From Ahaetulla prasina (Eukaryota > Chordata > Lepidosauria > Squamata > Colubridae), in the NCBI RefSeq assembly GCF_028640845.1, contig NC_080541.1:159720502-159784501 (forward strand): a stretch of 64,000 bases of DNA, given 5' to 3'. Each line of letters begins with the position of its first letter. The first letter of the stretch is position 1. Of this stretch, positions 36,088-47,150 are shown piece after piece. The notes under the pieces were generated by a model that worked only from the letters and a program-made list of their open reading frames with translations, was not told the DNA's origin and made no database searches. The translations under genes were made by a program, and so were the position numbers.

Positions 36088-36346
36088 TTTTTTTTTTAAT
36101 TTACATTTATATCCCACCCTTCTCCGGAGACTCAGGGCGGCTTACAGTGTATAAGGCAATAGTCTCATTCTATTTGTATATTTACAAAGTCAACTTATTG
36201 CCCCCCCAACAATCTGGGTCCTCATTTTACCTACCTTATAAAGGATGGAAGGCTGAGTCAACCTCGGGCCGGGCTTGAACCTGCAGTAATTGCAGGCTGC
36301 TGTGTTCTAATAACAGGCTTCTTACAGCCTGAGCTATCACGGCCCA
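36088..36346 (-). mobile_element. tRNA-type SINE with the Sauria-like body and an L2-like tail
   Basis: On the minus strand: GGCCGTGATAGCTCAGGCTG (A-box), CAGGTTCAAGCCCGG (B-box), GGTTGACTCAGCCTTCCATC, GTAAAATGAGGACCCAGATT, then a tail GTAAGCCGCCCTGAGTCTCC, GGAGAAGGGTGGGATATAAA and poly-A. The body equals that of the SINE at 34912; the tail equals the 3' end of the L2 LINEs. Confidence 0.88.
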
Positions 36347-36437
36347 ATTTCAAATGTATGGTCAAACAAAAAGCATGGTCAATGTGTATTACTTTTTCTA
36401 GCTATGATAATTGTAGTGTCTCATATAGAATTCTTTA

Positions 36438-36479
36438 AGGAATAGAATTCTTTATTGACCAAGTTTGATTGGACACAGT
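36438..36479 (-). mobile_element. L3 LINE 3' tip (very short)
   Basis: GAATAGAATTCTTTATTGAC then CAAGTTTGATTGGACACA matches the last 40 bp of L3. Confidence 0.75.
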
Positions 36480-37405
36480 AGTAAACATGCAAGAAGTGTC
36501 ATTTGCATGTTTTGCTTGACTTTTAAATTACACATCCATAGTTAAGCTGTGCATTACACTGATTACAGATCATGTAGCTCCCTGGAGTGTTTTTATTTAC
36601 TTGAAAATAAATACACAGGACTCCGATTTCATTGGACTTCCATATTCAGGGAGGGAAAATTCAAACATTCCCTGTGAGCAATTTCATACGCAATTTCATA
36701 CTTCTACTTCTTTTCACATAAACAAAAGCCATGCAGGATGTGGCATGTTCTGTAACAAAACAATTTGTACATTAACATATCCTGTGAAAGATTCTGTCTT
36801 GTTTTCTATACTATGCATGTTTTTATTGGAAGCCCATTGGTCAGATTCTTTTTTCAAGTGTTGCTTCTCATTTGTTTTAGCAAATAATAAAAAATCTACG
36901 TGCTTGCTTATATAAATATCCTGAAGCAGTGGCTTAACTTTCCCCTCCTTTAATCTCCAAGTCCTTATAAACTATCAATTCTCATTAAATCTTTGACTTT
37001 GATTTAACTATATTAAAATGATAATATTTCATTAAACTTATATATTATTTTCTGGTTTATGTCATATCATAGTCTATGTATCCAGCTATTGTGGTTTGTA
37101 AACCATGTTTTATAATTGTAGTGAATCATAAAATGATTTATTACGTTGACAGCAACAGAAAAAAATGAATTATTTCCCATCTATTGCATTGCCCTATATT
37201 ATATTATTCCTGGCAGTGGTAGATTTTGACATCTTCTCCATCCATTCACTTCCTCTTATCCATTTTTATAATTTTTGTTATATGTTCTTTCTGCCTATTT
37301 AACAGAAACAGCTATCTATAGTCTACATATATAACTGAAGGACATTGTTGTCAGACATATATGACATAAGATAAACAGCAGGTAAATGAACCTTGATAGT
37401 TGAAA
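36480..37405. other. Unique intron
   Basis: Nothing recognised. Confidence 0.5.
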
Positions 37406-37409
37406 TTGA

Positions 37410-37505
37410 TAGGGTAGGATAGGGTAGGGTGGGGTGGGGTGGGATGGGATGGGATGGGATGGGATGGGATGGGATGGGATGGGATGGGATGGGATGGGAT
37501 GGGAT
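37410..37505. repeat. (GGGAT)n pentanucleotide array, G-quadruplex prone
   Basis: GGGTAGGATAGGGTAGGGTG-like start with GGGGT units, then about thirteen perfect GGGAT units. The regular GGG runs every 5 nt on the plus strand meet the usual G-quadruplex pattern many times over. Confidence 0.95.
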
Positions 37506-38207
37506 CTACATAGGCTGATTTGTAAGCCATATATAATCTACAAACCATGTGGTTTGTATTTTAAAGTAACAGGCAAAAATATGAACCGAAAACTGTTGAT
37601 GGTATTGCAAATAAATAAATTCAGGCTTTCAAGTGCTAGAGCTGTGGCCCTGACATTGCTCTCAATGAAAACAAGAATCTCAAGGCTGATTACACAGTAG
37701 AAAGTGACAAAAGAATTTCCTATGTGAAAAAAATATTTGTGCTTGTTTACTATTTGCCTCGTTTCTGTGATGAAAATTGAAATATTTATTTGACAGAAAA
37801 TCACACTCCTCACTAATTCAATTGCAAGTTCAAAGATGGGCTATTGCAGAAATTAAGGTTCCTCTTTCCAAGCAGATATGAAATACGTCTAATGGCTGAT
37901 ATTGTTAATTGTGCTCCCATGGCAAAAATTGAAGTGTTTTGTAATCTGGCCCATGGACAAGATAAGAGATTCTTCATTTTATGTTTGTATTATACAGAAA
38001 ATGGGTAAAATGAAAATAATAAGATTAACTTCTAAAAATGGAAGTAAGGATTCTAGCAACTTTCTAGATATTAATGAAGACAAATTAACAAAGGGAAACC
38101 TAGGAATTATAGCACAGCAAGAAGAAGCTTGCTATCTACTTATAAATCAAAGGTGAGAGATGGCCCGCATTCCAGATTGGAATCCCAACCTGGTTGCCTT
38201 TCAGAAG
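37506..38207. other. Unique intron
   Basis: Nothing recognised. Confidence 0.5.
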
Positions 38208-38212
38208 TATAC

Positions 38213-38475
38213 TGTTACATATGTAAATAGTGAGTGAAGCCAGGGATGTAGTCTTCACTCAGGTCCAGCTTTAGCTGGACATTTGCGTGCCCATTGCTGA
38301 TTGGTGGATTCAAATGGAGGGAAAAGTAAAGTGTTGTCAGTGGTTGAATTGGTGGGACAGCTCTCTTTAAAAGGGAGCGCTGCCGACAAAGCCTGATCAG
38401 AAGTCACTTACTTAAATAAAGAGCTGAAGTTACTGCCTGTCATCCTGCCTCTTCATTGCCTCCCACGATCTAACA
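38213..38475 (+). mobile_element. Solo LTR of an LTR retroelement
   Basis: 263 bp from TGTTACATATG to CGATCTAACA, flanked by TATAC on both sides (38208-38212 and 38476-38480). It contains an inverted CCAAT (ATTGGTGG), a TATA-like TTTAAAAGG at about 38367, and AATAAA at about 38417 in plus orientation. No internal genes. Confidence 0.9.
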
Positions 38476-38480
38476 TATAC

Positions 38481-38887
38481 AATTCAATACAGTTCTCATC
38501 AATAACTTCATTTTTGAGGACTTCAGGAAATCAATGCCTAAACATCTAAAGGACCCCAAGGACAGGCAGATCGGGGACTTCTTGCTACTTCACAGAGCAA
38601 AACTTAAATGAAGTGGAGAAGATGTTTTACTTAGTTATATGGCTTATATTCCAGTTTTTAAGATACTAATCTTTTAGCTGGATAATGAATAAAATAAATA
38701 TAATAAATAAAATCATGATAATTGTCACGAGAGGAAACAGGACAGCTCATCTCAGCAAGGTGAGCAAGCACAGGACAAGCAATTAACTTTCTTTTTTCAT
38801 ATTCCTTCCTATGTAACAGTAACATGGAGAGAAAATAGCTCTTTCCAGCCACAGCTTTATGAAAACTTAAAAATTTCCAATGGGTTG
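38481..38887. other. Unique intron
   Basis: Nothing recognised. Confidence 0.5.
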
Positions 38888-39154
38888 CAGTGATGGAATC
38901 CATTTTTTTTACTACTGGTTCTGTGGGCGTGGCTTGGTGGGCATGGCAGGGGAAGGATACTGGATATATGGCAGGGGAAGGATATTGCAAAATCTCCATT
39001 CCCACCCCACTCCAGGGGAAGGATGTTGCAAAATCTCCATTCCCACCCCACTCTGGGGCCAGCCAGAGGTGGTATTTGCCGGTTCTCCAAACTACTCAAA
39101 ATGTCCACTACTGGTTCTCCAGCACCTGTTAGAACCTGCTGACTAGCACCCCAG
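38888..39154. mobile_element. hAT-like MITE, one end decayed
   Basis: Starts CAGTGATGGAATCCATTTTT and TACTGGTTCTGTGGGCGTGG. It holds a 40-bp tandem duplication (GGATATTGCAAAATCTCCAT and GGATGTTGCAAAATCTCCAT) and GGTTCTCCAAACTACTC. The interior is the reverse complement of the copy at 41738. No matching target duplication at the right end. Confidence 0.75.
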
Positions 39155-39875
39155 TTTGATGACAAGTAATAGGAAGAGTGTTTAAAAGGAACGCAAAAAA
39201 ATTTGTTTCCCTGGAAGTAAATTGTTTAAATTAACTGACTCCTCTATTTCAATTCTAAGGAAAAACAATGTTTTGTGTTTTTCTAGGACATACTTATTTC
39301 TTTATAACATTTTATCTTTCTTATCTGAATTTCTTTGTCCTCTTTGTAATGTGTAAATAGACTTGCTACTAATAAAAAGTCTTTGTCTGATTCCTGATAA
39401 GAGGTTTCTTATCAGGCCAAGTTTGCAAAATCATAAGGAAATATACAAAAGCATTTCAGATACTATGTTCAAAGTTCAAAAATTAAGTATAAAAAGGTAT
39501 AAAAACAAATATGCTCTTTTTCTAGAAAGAGAAAAAGAAAATTAATTATAAATAGCTAAAAGTAAAATATAATAAATTTTCTGCATCATGTAGTGATTAA
39601 AGACACATCTGTAAAAAATAAAAAGGGACAGAATAATTTTAATCTGTTAGAATAAATTCAACATATTTTTTGTAATATACCAAAAGTTTGAATATTATTA
39701 TCAAACCGGACTGCATAAATCAGATTGACCACTAGTTGACAGCAAACAAGACACTGGATAATCTATCCTTTGTTTCTATCTAATGATTCTCCAGATTTTT
39801 TAGTCCAGGCCTGATAGCAATGTTTGGTAACGGATTCAGTATGTAATTAAGAATTAGCTTTGTTGTTTTTTCATA
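39155..39875. other. Unique intron
   Basis: Nothing recognised. Confidence 0.5.
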
Positions 39876-40292
39876 TTATAGAATAGAATATCAGAGTTGG
39901 AAGGGACCTTGGAGGTCTTCTAGTCCAACCCCCTGCTTAGGCAGGAAACCTACACCACTTAAGACAAATGGTTATCCAGCATCTTCTTAAACACTTCCAG
40001 TGTTGGATCATTCACAACTTCTGGAGGCAAGTTGTTCCACTGTTTAATTGTTCTAACTGTCAGGAAATTTCTCCTTAGTTCTAAATTGCTTCTCTCCTTC
40101 ATTAGTTTCCACCCATTGCTTCTTGTCCTACCTTCAGGTGCTTTGAATAGTTTGACTCCCTCTTCTTTGTAGCAGCCCCTGAGATATTGGAACACTGCTA
40201 TCATGTCTCCCCTAGTCCTTCTTTTCATTAAACTAGACATACCCAGTTCCTTCATATGTTTTAGCCTCAAGTCCCCTAATCATCTTTGCTGC
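39876..40292 (-). mobile_element. CR1 LINE 3' end
   Basis: On plus it begins ATTATAGAATAGAATATCAG with AGTTGGAAGGGACCTTGG, the classic CR1 3' UTR. ORF2 C-terminus follows on the minus strand from 40270 to 39959: RTRGDMIAVFQYLRG, NFLTVRTIKQWNNLPPEVV, stop. The 103-codon frame is intact to its natural stop; the 5' end is truncated as usual for CR1. Confidence 0.9.
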
Positions 40293-41729
40293 TATAGGAA
40301 TATATCTCTTCCATTACCAGATTCCAGTTCTGTTTAAGAGTGTGTGTGCGCACCAACTGAATTTTAGCCAATACAATCCCTATTATTTCTGGACAGTGCA
40401 AAGCTCTGAAGATATATTACTCTAATGTATCATCATAGCAGTGTCATTCTGAAGATATATTAGTGTAATACATCTTCAGAACACTCAAATGATAGACTGT
40501 GAATTGATTCAATTCAATTATTGGACAAAAGGCATTGGTAGACAACTGAATGGAGAACAAGAAAGAATGTTTCCTTCAGAACTCCATGTTCTGCAGAACA
40601 TGCATGTTAATGCAAAAATGTGATCATCCTATTGGGTTTTTCTATGTTCCATGCAATGCAATAAAGCATTTGGATTGCAGTCAACTACTGCTAAAGAGGA
40701 CGTATCAGGTGAAACATATGTTTGCAGCCAGCAACAATGAACACAGCTGAAATGATGGCTTTGGAAAATAACTGATAGATTATTTGATGGAACAGCCACA
40801 GTTTTAGTATTGTGTCTGTTTATTTTTCTGCTTGGTCTGTGCGATTGCAGGTGTGTGCAAAGCCAGAAATGCACCTGCAGAAATATTATTGCACCAAGGG
40901 CATTCAAAAATAAAATCTAATAAACATCTTATGAACAAAAGTTAACATCTTATATCCTTTATGTAGTTTCCTGATAATTTCATTTAAAAACTGAATATAA
41001 AATACCACACTGAACTATTTGGAGAAGGAGCTAAATGAAAGTGAAATAGAAAAAAAAGGCCATGGCTGCATGTATATTAATAGCATTATATGAAAATAAG
41101 GAATGGACCATTCCTCACAGGATCGGGACAGGATTTGCAATTTAGGCTGTTGGCAGGATCAACCTCTTCCCAATTCTGCTAGAGCTCCTGTTCCTCCACT
41201 CTTTCTCTTTGTAGCATTCTGCTTTTGGAGAACAGTAACTCTTTTATTTGTGTTAGGCAGCTTCTCAAACACAAACCACTTTCTTCTCACACCCTGCTAA
41301 GATGCCTCTCTGATAAACTTTTATAGCCACAGATGCTAGCCTGACTAGGTTGAGTCTTAAAGGCACACAGGGCATTTGCAACCCAGGTGCTGGCCATTGT
41401 GCAAACGGCCTGCTTTCTCACAGCAAGGTTTCTATTCTACTAAACTATCATTGAACACAGGTAGGCTTCTTCTTTGTTGGAAGTAAAGAACAGGGTTAAA
41501 ACTTTACTTGGGTACTTTAGACATGTTACAGATTTTTGCACTGCAGTTTCTAGGGATTTTAGAATATGTATCCATTATGGAGGTATTTGTGAGAGGTAGT
41601 CATATAGATATGAAGAACTTTTGTGGATCACATTTTTCTGTTCTCCAACCTCCCCATTTAGGACAACCTGATCTGGGCTGCAAACGTCCAAATAGACTCT
41701 AGAAGACACCAAAGAGACATGGAAAACCA
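40293..41729. other. Unique intron
   Basis: Nothing recognised. Confidence 0.5.
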
Positions 41730-41737
41730 TCCTGACC

Positions 41738-41980
41738 CAGGGGTGAAATCCAGCAGGTTCTCACAGGTTCTGGAGAAACAGTAGTGGAAATTTTGAGTAG
41801 TTCGGAGAACCTGCAAATACCACCTATGGCTGGCCCCATAGTGGGGTGGGAATGGAGATTTTGCAATATCCTTCCCTCAGGGGTGGGGAGAGAATGGTAA
41901 TTTTGCAATATCCTTCCCCTGCCACGCCCACCAAACCACGCTCACAGATCCGGTAGTAAAAAAATTGGATTTCACCACTG
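41738..41980. mobile_element. hAT-like MITE
   Basis: Ends CAGGGGTGAAATCCAG and GGATTTCACCACTG. Flanks are TCCTGACC and CCCTGACC (7/8). The interior shares GGGTGGGAATGGAGATTTTG with the copy at 38888. Confidence 0.88.
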
Positions 41981-42166
41981 CCCTGACCCAAACATTTATA
42001 AAAAGTGTTTTTTAATATAACCATGCCCACATTGGTGATTCCACTATGTACTTCAGAGATCAAAAATAATAATCCAATACAGAAATATCAATGTCCCACA
42101 TCAAGAATGTTTTAAAATTGTTGTTGTATAGTATCAATTCCCCCTATAGTATATATACATATATAT

Positions 42167-42239
42167 AGTGTATATATATATATACACTGACATAGTGTAA
42201 GCCGCCCTGAGTCTTTGGAGAAGGGCGGGATATAAATGC

Positions 42240-42270
<31 letters not shown>

Positions 42271-42275
42271 TATCT
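42167..42275 (+). mobile_element. L2-type 3' tail with (AAAT)n, after a TA palindrome
   Basis: GTAAGCCGCCCTGAGTCTTT, GGAGAAGGGCGGGATATAAA and AAATAAATAAAT. Preceded by the TA-rich palindrome AGTGTATATATATATATACA. It could derive from an L2 LINE or from an L2-tailed SINE; too short to tell. Confidence 0.7.
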
Positions 42276-43165
42276 TTGTGCAATTTTACTGTTCAGATTA
42301 TAGCTTTTTTTCCCCCAGACAACAAAGAATTTATCTCAGGTATCTTCATAGCAGTTTTCTGATGTTCTAGGGAAATCATGTAAAACAATTCAGTGATTTT
42401 ATTTGATGAGCCCTGACATACCTCCCTTATGCCATCATTATTCTGCTGGCAGGCAACAGCTTGATTATGGGCACCAGCACTGCACTTACCTTCCAGGTGA
42501 GAGATGGGGGAAGGAGGTGAAACATCTGTTCCCTGCAGTTAAGTTGGAATGGTTCTGGAGACTTGCCAGGAAATTTGAGTGGCAAACTGCACCACGAAGA
42601 ACCAACTGTGATTTGGCTAGAAAGAGCCAAAAGCTCTCAGAATTTTTTATATGCTAGGAAAAAGAAATTAGGCCATTAGGCCATTATGAATAATTACCCT
42701 GGCCTGTTGAAAGCTATTTATCTCAATCTCAGTCTGTGCCCTGGATTTTAAATTTGCTTTCATGTTATAGGAGAGGTAAATGAGAATACTCATCAGTGCC
42801 CAGATATAGACTCTTTCATCCTCTCCCCAATCATGGATTGACTATACTCTACTGAATATAGCTTTAAAAGTATTACAGTAATTGAGAGCCACACATGTCT
42901 TACAGAATTTCCTGGTGATATTTCATAGTACTATGAACATAGTTTTAATTTTTCAAGTTTGCTGATAAAGATTGGAAAAAGTGAGACAAATTAAAAGACG
43001 GGTAACCTGTAACAAAAAAAAAAGGAAATTTTAATTTTGATTAGTTAAAATCACAGTAAGTTTTTTTTTGTTTGTTTCACAGATCCTTCTTTTTTCAGAA
43101 AAAAAATATCTACCCCTATCGTGGGAGCTTTATGCACTTAGACTGTTTAACCTTAGCTGACTTTT
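42276..43165. other. Unique intron
   Basis: Nothing recognised. Confidence 0.5.
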
Positions 43166-43171
43166 TACTTA

Positions 43172-43550
43172 TACATGTAGTCCTCAACATGATCACAATT
43201 AGGCCCAAAATTTCTGTTGCTAAGCAAGACAGTTGTTAAGTGAGTTTTGCTCCATTTTACAACCTTTCTTGCCACATTTGTTAAGTGAAACACTACAGTT
43301 TTTAAGTTAGTAACACAATTTTTAAGTAAATCTAGGTTTCCCATTGACTTTGCTTGTTAGAAGATCACAAAAGATGATCACATAACCCAAGATACTGCAA
43401 CCATTATAAATGCATACAAGTTGCCAAGCAGCTGAAATTTGATCACATGACCATAAGTATGAAAAGCAGTCATAAGTCACTTTTTCAGTGCCATTATAAC
43501 TTTGAACAGTCACTAAATAAATGGTTGTAAGCCAAGGACTGCCTATAAAT
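43172..43550. mobile_element. AGTCCTC-type MITE, fullest copy
   Basis: Left end TGTAGTCCTCAACATGATCA, right end TTGTAAGCCAAGGACTGCCT, roughly inverted. The interior repeats TTAAGTGA and TAAGTCAC-like units in both orientations, making the whole element partly self-complementary. Non-coding; also represented at 14144, 23428, 25715 and 51250. Confidence 0.75.
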
Positions 43551-43815
43551 TAGCCATATAAATATTGATCAGGGTTTGCTACAGATTGAGAAATTAGAGG
43601 AGAGTGATCTATGGTTCTTTAAGAGCTCCGGAACCTTAGTGAGAATCCATGTAATTTACTAGTTAAATTGTTGGATGTGGATTAAACAAAACACAGATTG
43701 TAAAATTTGGACAACTACTTTTTTTTTAACTCAACCAACCTCTCAAATTTACATTATTTCTCATTTATTCACAGTGTCCAAAACTTATATGGAAACATTT
43801 ATACTCTTTCAAAAT

Positions 43816-44008
43816 AAGGGGCGTGCATAAGAGCACAAACGTGCCTCCCGTTCCTGTCCTATTGTTTCCTTTCATTATATCCAATTAATATAGTTATTAC
43901 ATACTTATGCTTATATATATGCTTATATATTATATAGTTACTTTCATGCTTATGCTTATATATACTGTTGTGACAAAATAAATAAATAAAATAAATAAAA
44001 TAAAATAT
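43816..44008 (+). mobile_element. LINE 3' UTR (unnamed CR1-like family)
   Basis: GGGGCGTGCATAAGAGCACA, CCGTTCCTGTCCTATTGTTT, then ATACTGTTGTGACAAAATAA and (AAAT)n. Same family as 13767 and 28391, here truncated to the UTR. Confidence 0.85.
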
Positions 44009-44244
44009 TGCAGATTACAAGAGAACGAAAACTGAATTATGAAATACAAGACTCGGCACAAAAATACAAAGAAAAGGGGAAACAAAACAAGTTAATTGTG
44101 GAACTTTTTTTTACAAATTCATATAAATAAACAAAATAGTTTGGCAGTATCAAGAGTCATATTTCTGGTTACTATCAGCCAGTAGAAAAGATGTATACCA
44201 ATCCATACATCTTCCAGAGAACCAATCAAGAATATGAGCAAAAC

Positions 44245-44462
44245 TTCATGATGTCTATGTTCGGAAAGTTAAAATGCTCAAGAAGCCCAAGTTTGAATTG
44301 GGCAAATTGATGGAACTGCACGGTGAAGGTGGTGGTGCTGGAAAACCATCTGGTGATGAAACTGGTGCCAAAGTAGAACGAGCTGATGGATATGAGCCCC
44401 CTGTGCAAGAATCTGTTTAAAATCAGACACAAAATAAAAGACTTCATATAAAAAAAAAAAAA
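44245..44462 (+). pseudogene. RPS3A: RPS3A processed retrocopy (C-terminal fragment)
   Basis: From 44247 there are 58 codons in frame to the natural TAA (44418-44420). They include [50 protein letters not shown] and the end SV. This is the C-terminus of ribosomal protein eS1 (RPS3A), with no visible disabling change. A short 3' UTR with AATAAAA and an A-tail follow. The copy is 5'-truncated, lacks most of the roughly 264-residue protein and has no promoter, so it cannot make a working ribosomal protein. AAGAATATGAGCAAAAC (17 bp) flanks it on both sides (44228-44244 and 44461-44477), the mark of L1-driven retroposition. Intactness plus the perfect duplication suggest recent insertion. Confidence 0.93.
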
Positions 44463-44477
44463 GAATATGAGCAAAAC

Positions 44478-46094
44478 ATCATAAATGCACTACATGATAA
44501 AGTTGCATCTGCCCCATAGGAGTGGATATCACTATCTAACTGTCTATCTTAAAAATGACCAAATATGAATATCTCCAATATTCAATATTCCTATTTCTAA
44601 TATGCATACAGGAAATCAGCATCACTGCATGATGGTCAACGTTAGTCTTGGCAATATCCTGGAGTCAACCAAAAGGCCTAAAAGTGTCAGTTTTGTGGTG
44701 AAGGCAATAGGCCAAGCACTGTTGTTGCCAGATTCTCTGGGATAGTTGAGTAAACAAACTACTCTTTCATCAGGAATGTGCATAAATAACCTTCAACTAA
44801 CAACTAAGAGCTATAAACCAAGTTCTACCTTCAATGTGAGGAAAACTAACCTATGAGAGATGGCACACATGTGAATCTACCAAGAATCAATAATTAAATA
44901 TTCGTAAATATAAAAAAACTTTTTCAGTGACTTTACTTAATCCTCAGCTCTGTAGTGGGACACCAACTAAATACTGGGATAATACTAAAGTGACTATTGC
45001 AAATAATGACTAAATAGTGACTAAAACAAATAATGCTATTTGTTTTAAATAGCTGTAGAGTGACTGGAATAAACTTCCTTTAGTGAAAGACTGAGTTGCT
45101 AAAGTTCTATGGACAGCAAAATGTTTTAGGATAGATATACAGTATGAGCTAAAGAACTTTTTGCACATCTTTTTTAAAAGAAATTTATCTTAGATTTGCT
45201 TAAATGAACAGTCCAAAAAAGTTGTTAAATAAATTTGAGGCAAGACTGCAGCCTCAGCAAACCCTTTTATGACAACAATGGCTTAGTCAAATTTCCTTTC
45301 CTTCAACAGCTCACTGTAATTGTAGAATCTAGATAAAGAGGAAAAATTAAATAGAGAAATATTTTATCAAGGGAAGTAGTCCTAAATTTAAGCCAAAACA
45401 TTTCCATTTATATGGAATAGAGGTAGTCCTCAAATCCAGGTGAGCTATTATTTTTCTGCCATATGGCTTGAAATGAAACTGGTCAACTGTTGACCTTCCT
45501 TTCCTAAAGCCAGGAAACCAACTTTCTATTACAACAGTTGGGAAAGCCATTTTTTCTCAAACCAACCTTCCTCAGAAACTAATAATGACTTTTAGAAACC
45601 CAAGGGAAAAATGCAACCCATGGACACTGAAAATTTTCCCACCGTTCTGTATATGAATGTGAAATCTATTATTTTTTGTATCTATGTGCAATTATAAAAA
45701 TGAACAAAAATGCATATCTTTGGAAAAATAGAGTGTAAATCTTTTTGTGAATGAAAAATGTATTCTGCTAAAGAAAGCTGGTGGAAAACATGTACATATA
45801 AGAAAATTTAATTAAAGATCATTGTTGATAATTTTTTCCCAGAGCTAATGCAATTCTGTTAATTATTATGCAAGCTTCCTGACTATATTAGCAACATAAA
45901 TAGAATAAAATAATATTTAAATAATATTTTCCATTTCCATGCCATTTTTTAAATTTCAGTGTTAGGTTATTTTATATTATAAGTCTGAAGTTTGTAGATT
46001 GTAAATCACTGAGAAATTTTCAGGCTAAAAATTAAGCTACGTCTATTTCTTGTATAATGATAAATATGAATATGTAACATATATTACGTACGCT
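44478..46094. other. Unique AT-rich intron
   Basis: Nothing recognised apart from a possible 17-bp MITE end (AGGTAGTCCTCAAATCC) near 45420. Confidence 0.5.
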
Positions 46095-46462
46095 CTCACA
46101 GAGAGGGTCTTCTCAGGGTGCCGTCCGCCAAACAATGTCGGCTGGCGGCCCCCAGGGGCAGGGCCTTCTCTGTGGGAGCTCCCACACTCTGGAATGAGCT
46201 TCCCCCTGGTTTACGTCAAGTGCCTGATCTTCGGACCTTTCGCCGTGAGCTGAAAACGCACTTATTTATTGGGTTAAAATTTTATTGGGTTATTTATATT
46301 TTAATATTTTCATTCGTTTTAAATCTGGCCACTTTATAATATGTTTGTTTTAATTTCTTTTAATATTGATATTGTGATTTTTTACTTGGCTGTACACCGC
46401 CCTGAGTCCTTTGGGAGAAGGGCGGTATAAAAATTGAATAAAATAAATAAATAAATAAATAT
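46095..46462 (+). mobile_element. L2 LINE 3' end with (AAAT)n tail
   Basis: Encodes the L2 ORF2 C-terminus (RVFSGCRPPN in one frame; [41 protein letters not shown] in another), then a UTR ending GTACACCGCCCTGAGTCCTT and (AAAT)n. Same family as the large element at 53304-56947. Confidence 0.9.
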
Positions 46463-46545
46463 GTATTCATAAAAGTATAATAATAATCCAAGTAAGGTTA
46501 TGGCTAGCTGATGAGAATTAAATAGCTTGAAATAGATCTATACTA

Positions 46546-46894
46546 AAGGTAAAGGTAAAGGTTCCCCTCGCACATACGTGCTAGTTGTTGCTGACTCTAG
46601 GGGGCGGTGCTCATCTCCGTTTCAAAGCCGAAGAGCCACTGCTGTCCGAAGACGTCTCCGTGGTCATGTGGCCGGCATGACTCAACACCAAAGGCGCACA
46701 GAATCCTGTTACCTTCCCACCAAAGGTGGTCCCTATTTTTTCTACTTGCATTTTTACGTGCTTTCGAACTGCTAGGTTGGCAGAAGCTGGGACAAGTAAT
46801 GGGAGCTCACCCCGTTACATGGCAGCACTAGGAATTCGAACCGCTGAGCTGCCGACCTTTCAATCGACAAGCTCAACATCCTAGCCCTTGAGCC
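46546..46894 (-). mobile_element. tRNA-derived SINE with perfect 13-bp target duplication
   Basis: TAGATCTATACTA flanks both sides (46533-46545, 46895-46907). On the minus strand a tRNA-like head (GGCTCAAGGGCTAGGATGTT, B-box GGTTCGAATTCC) is followed by a long body (GGGGTGAGCTCCCATTACTT, GTGGGAAGGTAACAGGATTC). The tail is GGGGAACCTTTACCTTTACC. Different from the two Sauria-like SINE types; a widespread squamate SINE as far as I recall. Confidence 0.85.
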
Positions 46895-47059
46895 TAGATC
46901 TATACTAGTCTCCCTTTATTTCTTTATCAGCAAACACAAATTTGGTACAAAATAGTTTGTCGTGAAAGTGACTGCCTGAGGGCTCCTGGATTGGAATTGA
47001 AAGGCAAAAGGGAAGCAGTATGCTCCCTCCCATATTGAGGCAGATCAGGTGCTTCAACA

Positions 47060-47086
47060 GAAACACACACACACACACACACACAC

Positions 47087-47134
<48 letters not shown>

Positions 47135-47140
47135 CGTGTA
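47060..47140. repeat. (AC)n/(TG)n self-complementary microsatellite
   Basis: About 14 AC units, then ACGTG, then about 20 TG units and GCGTGCGTG. The halves are mutually complementary, and alternating purine-pyrimidine sequence favours Z-DNA. It abuts the PLE-type inverted repeat on its left. Confidence 0.95.
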
Positions 47141-47150
47141 GGTCTTGGCA

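Noticed and set aside
37434..37700. Telomere-like repeat at 37.4 kb
   Set aside because: The unit is GGGAT, not TTAGGG, and it lies within an intron; it is an ordinary pentanucleotide array.
44247..44420. Functional RPS3A gene or exon
   Set aside because: Only the last 58 codons are present, with an A-tail and target duplications; it is a retrocopy.
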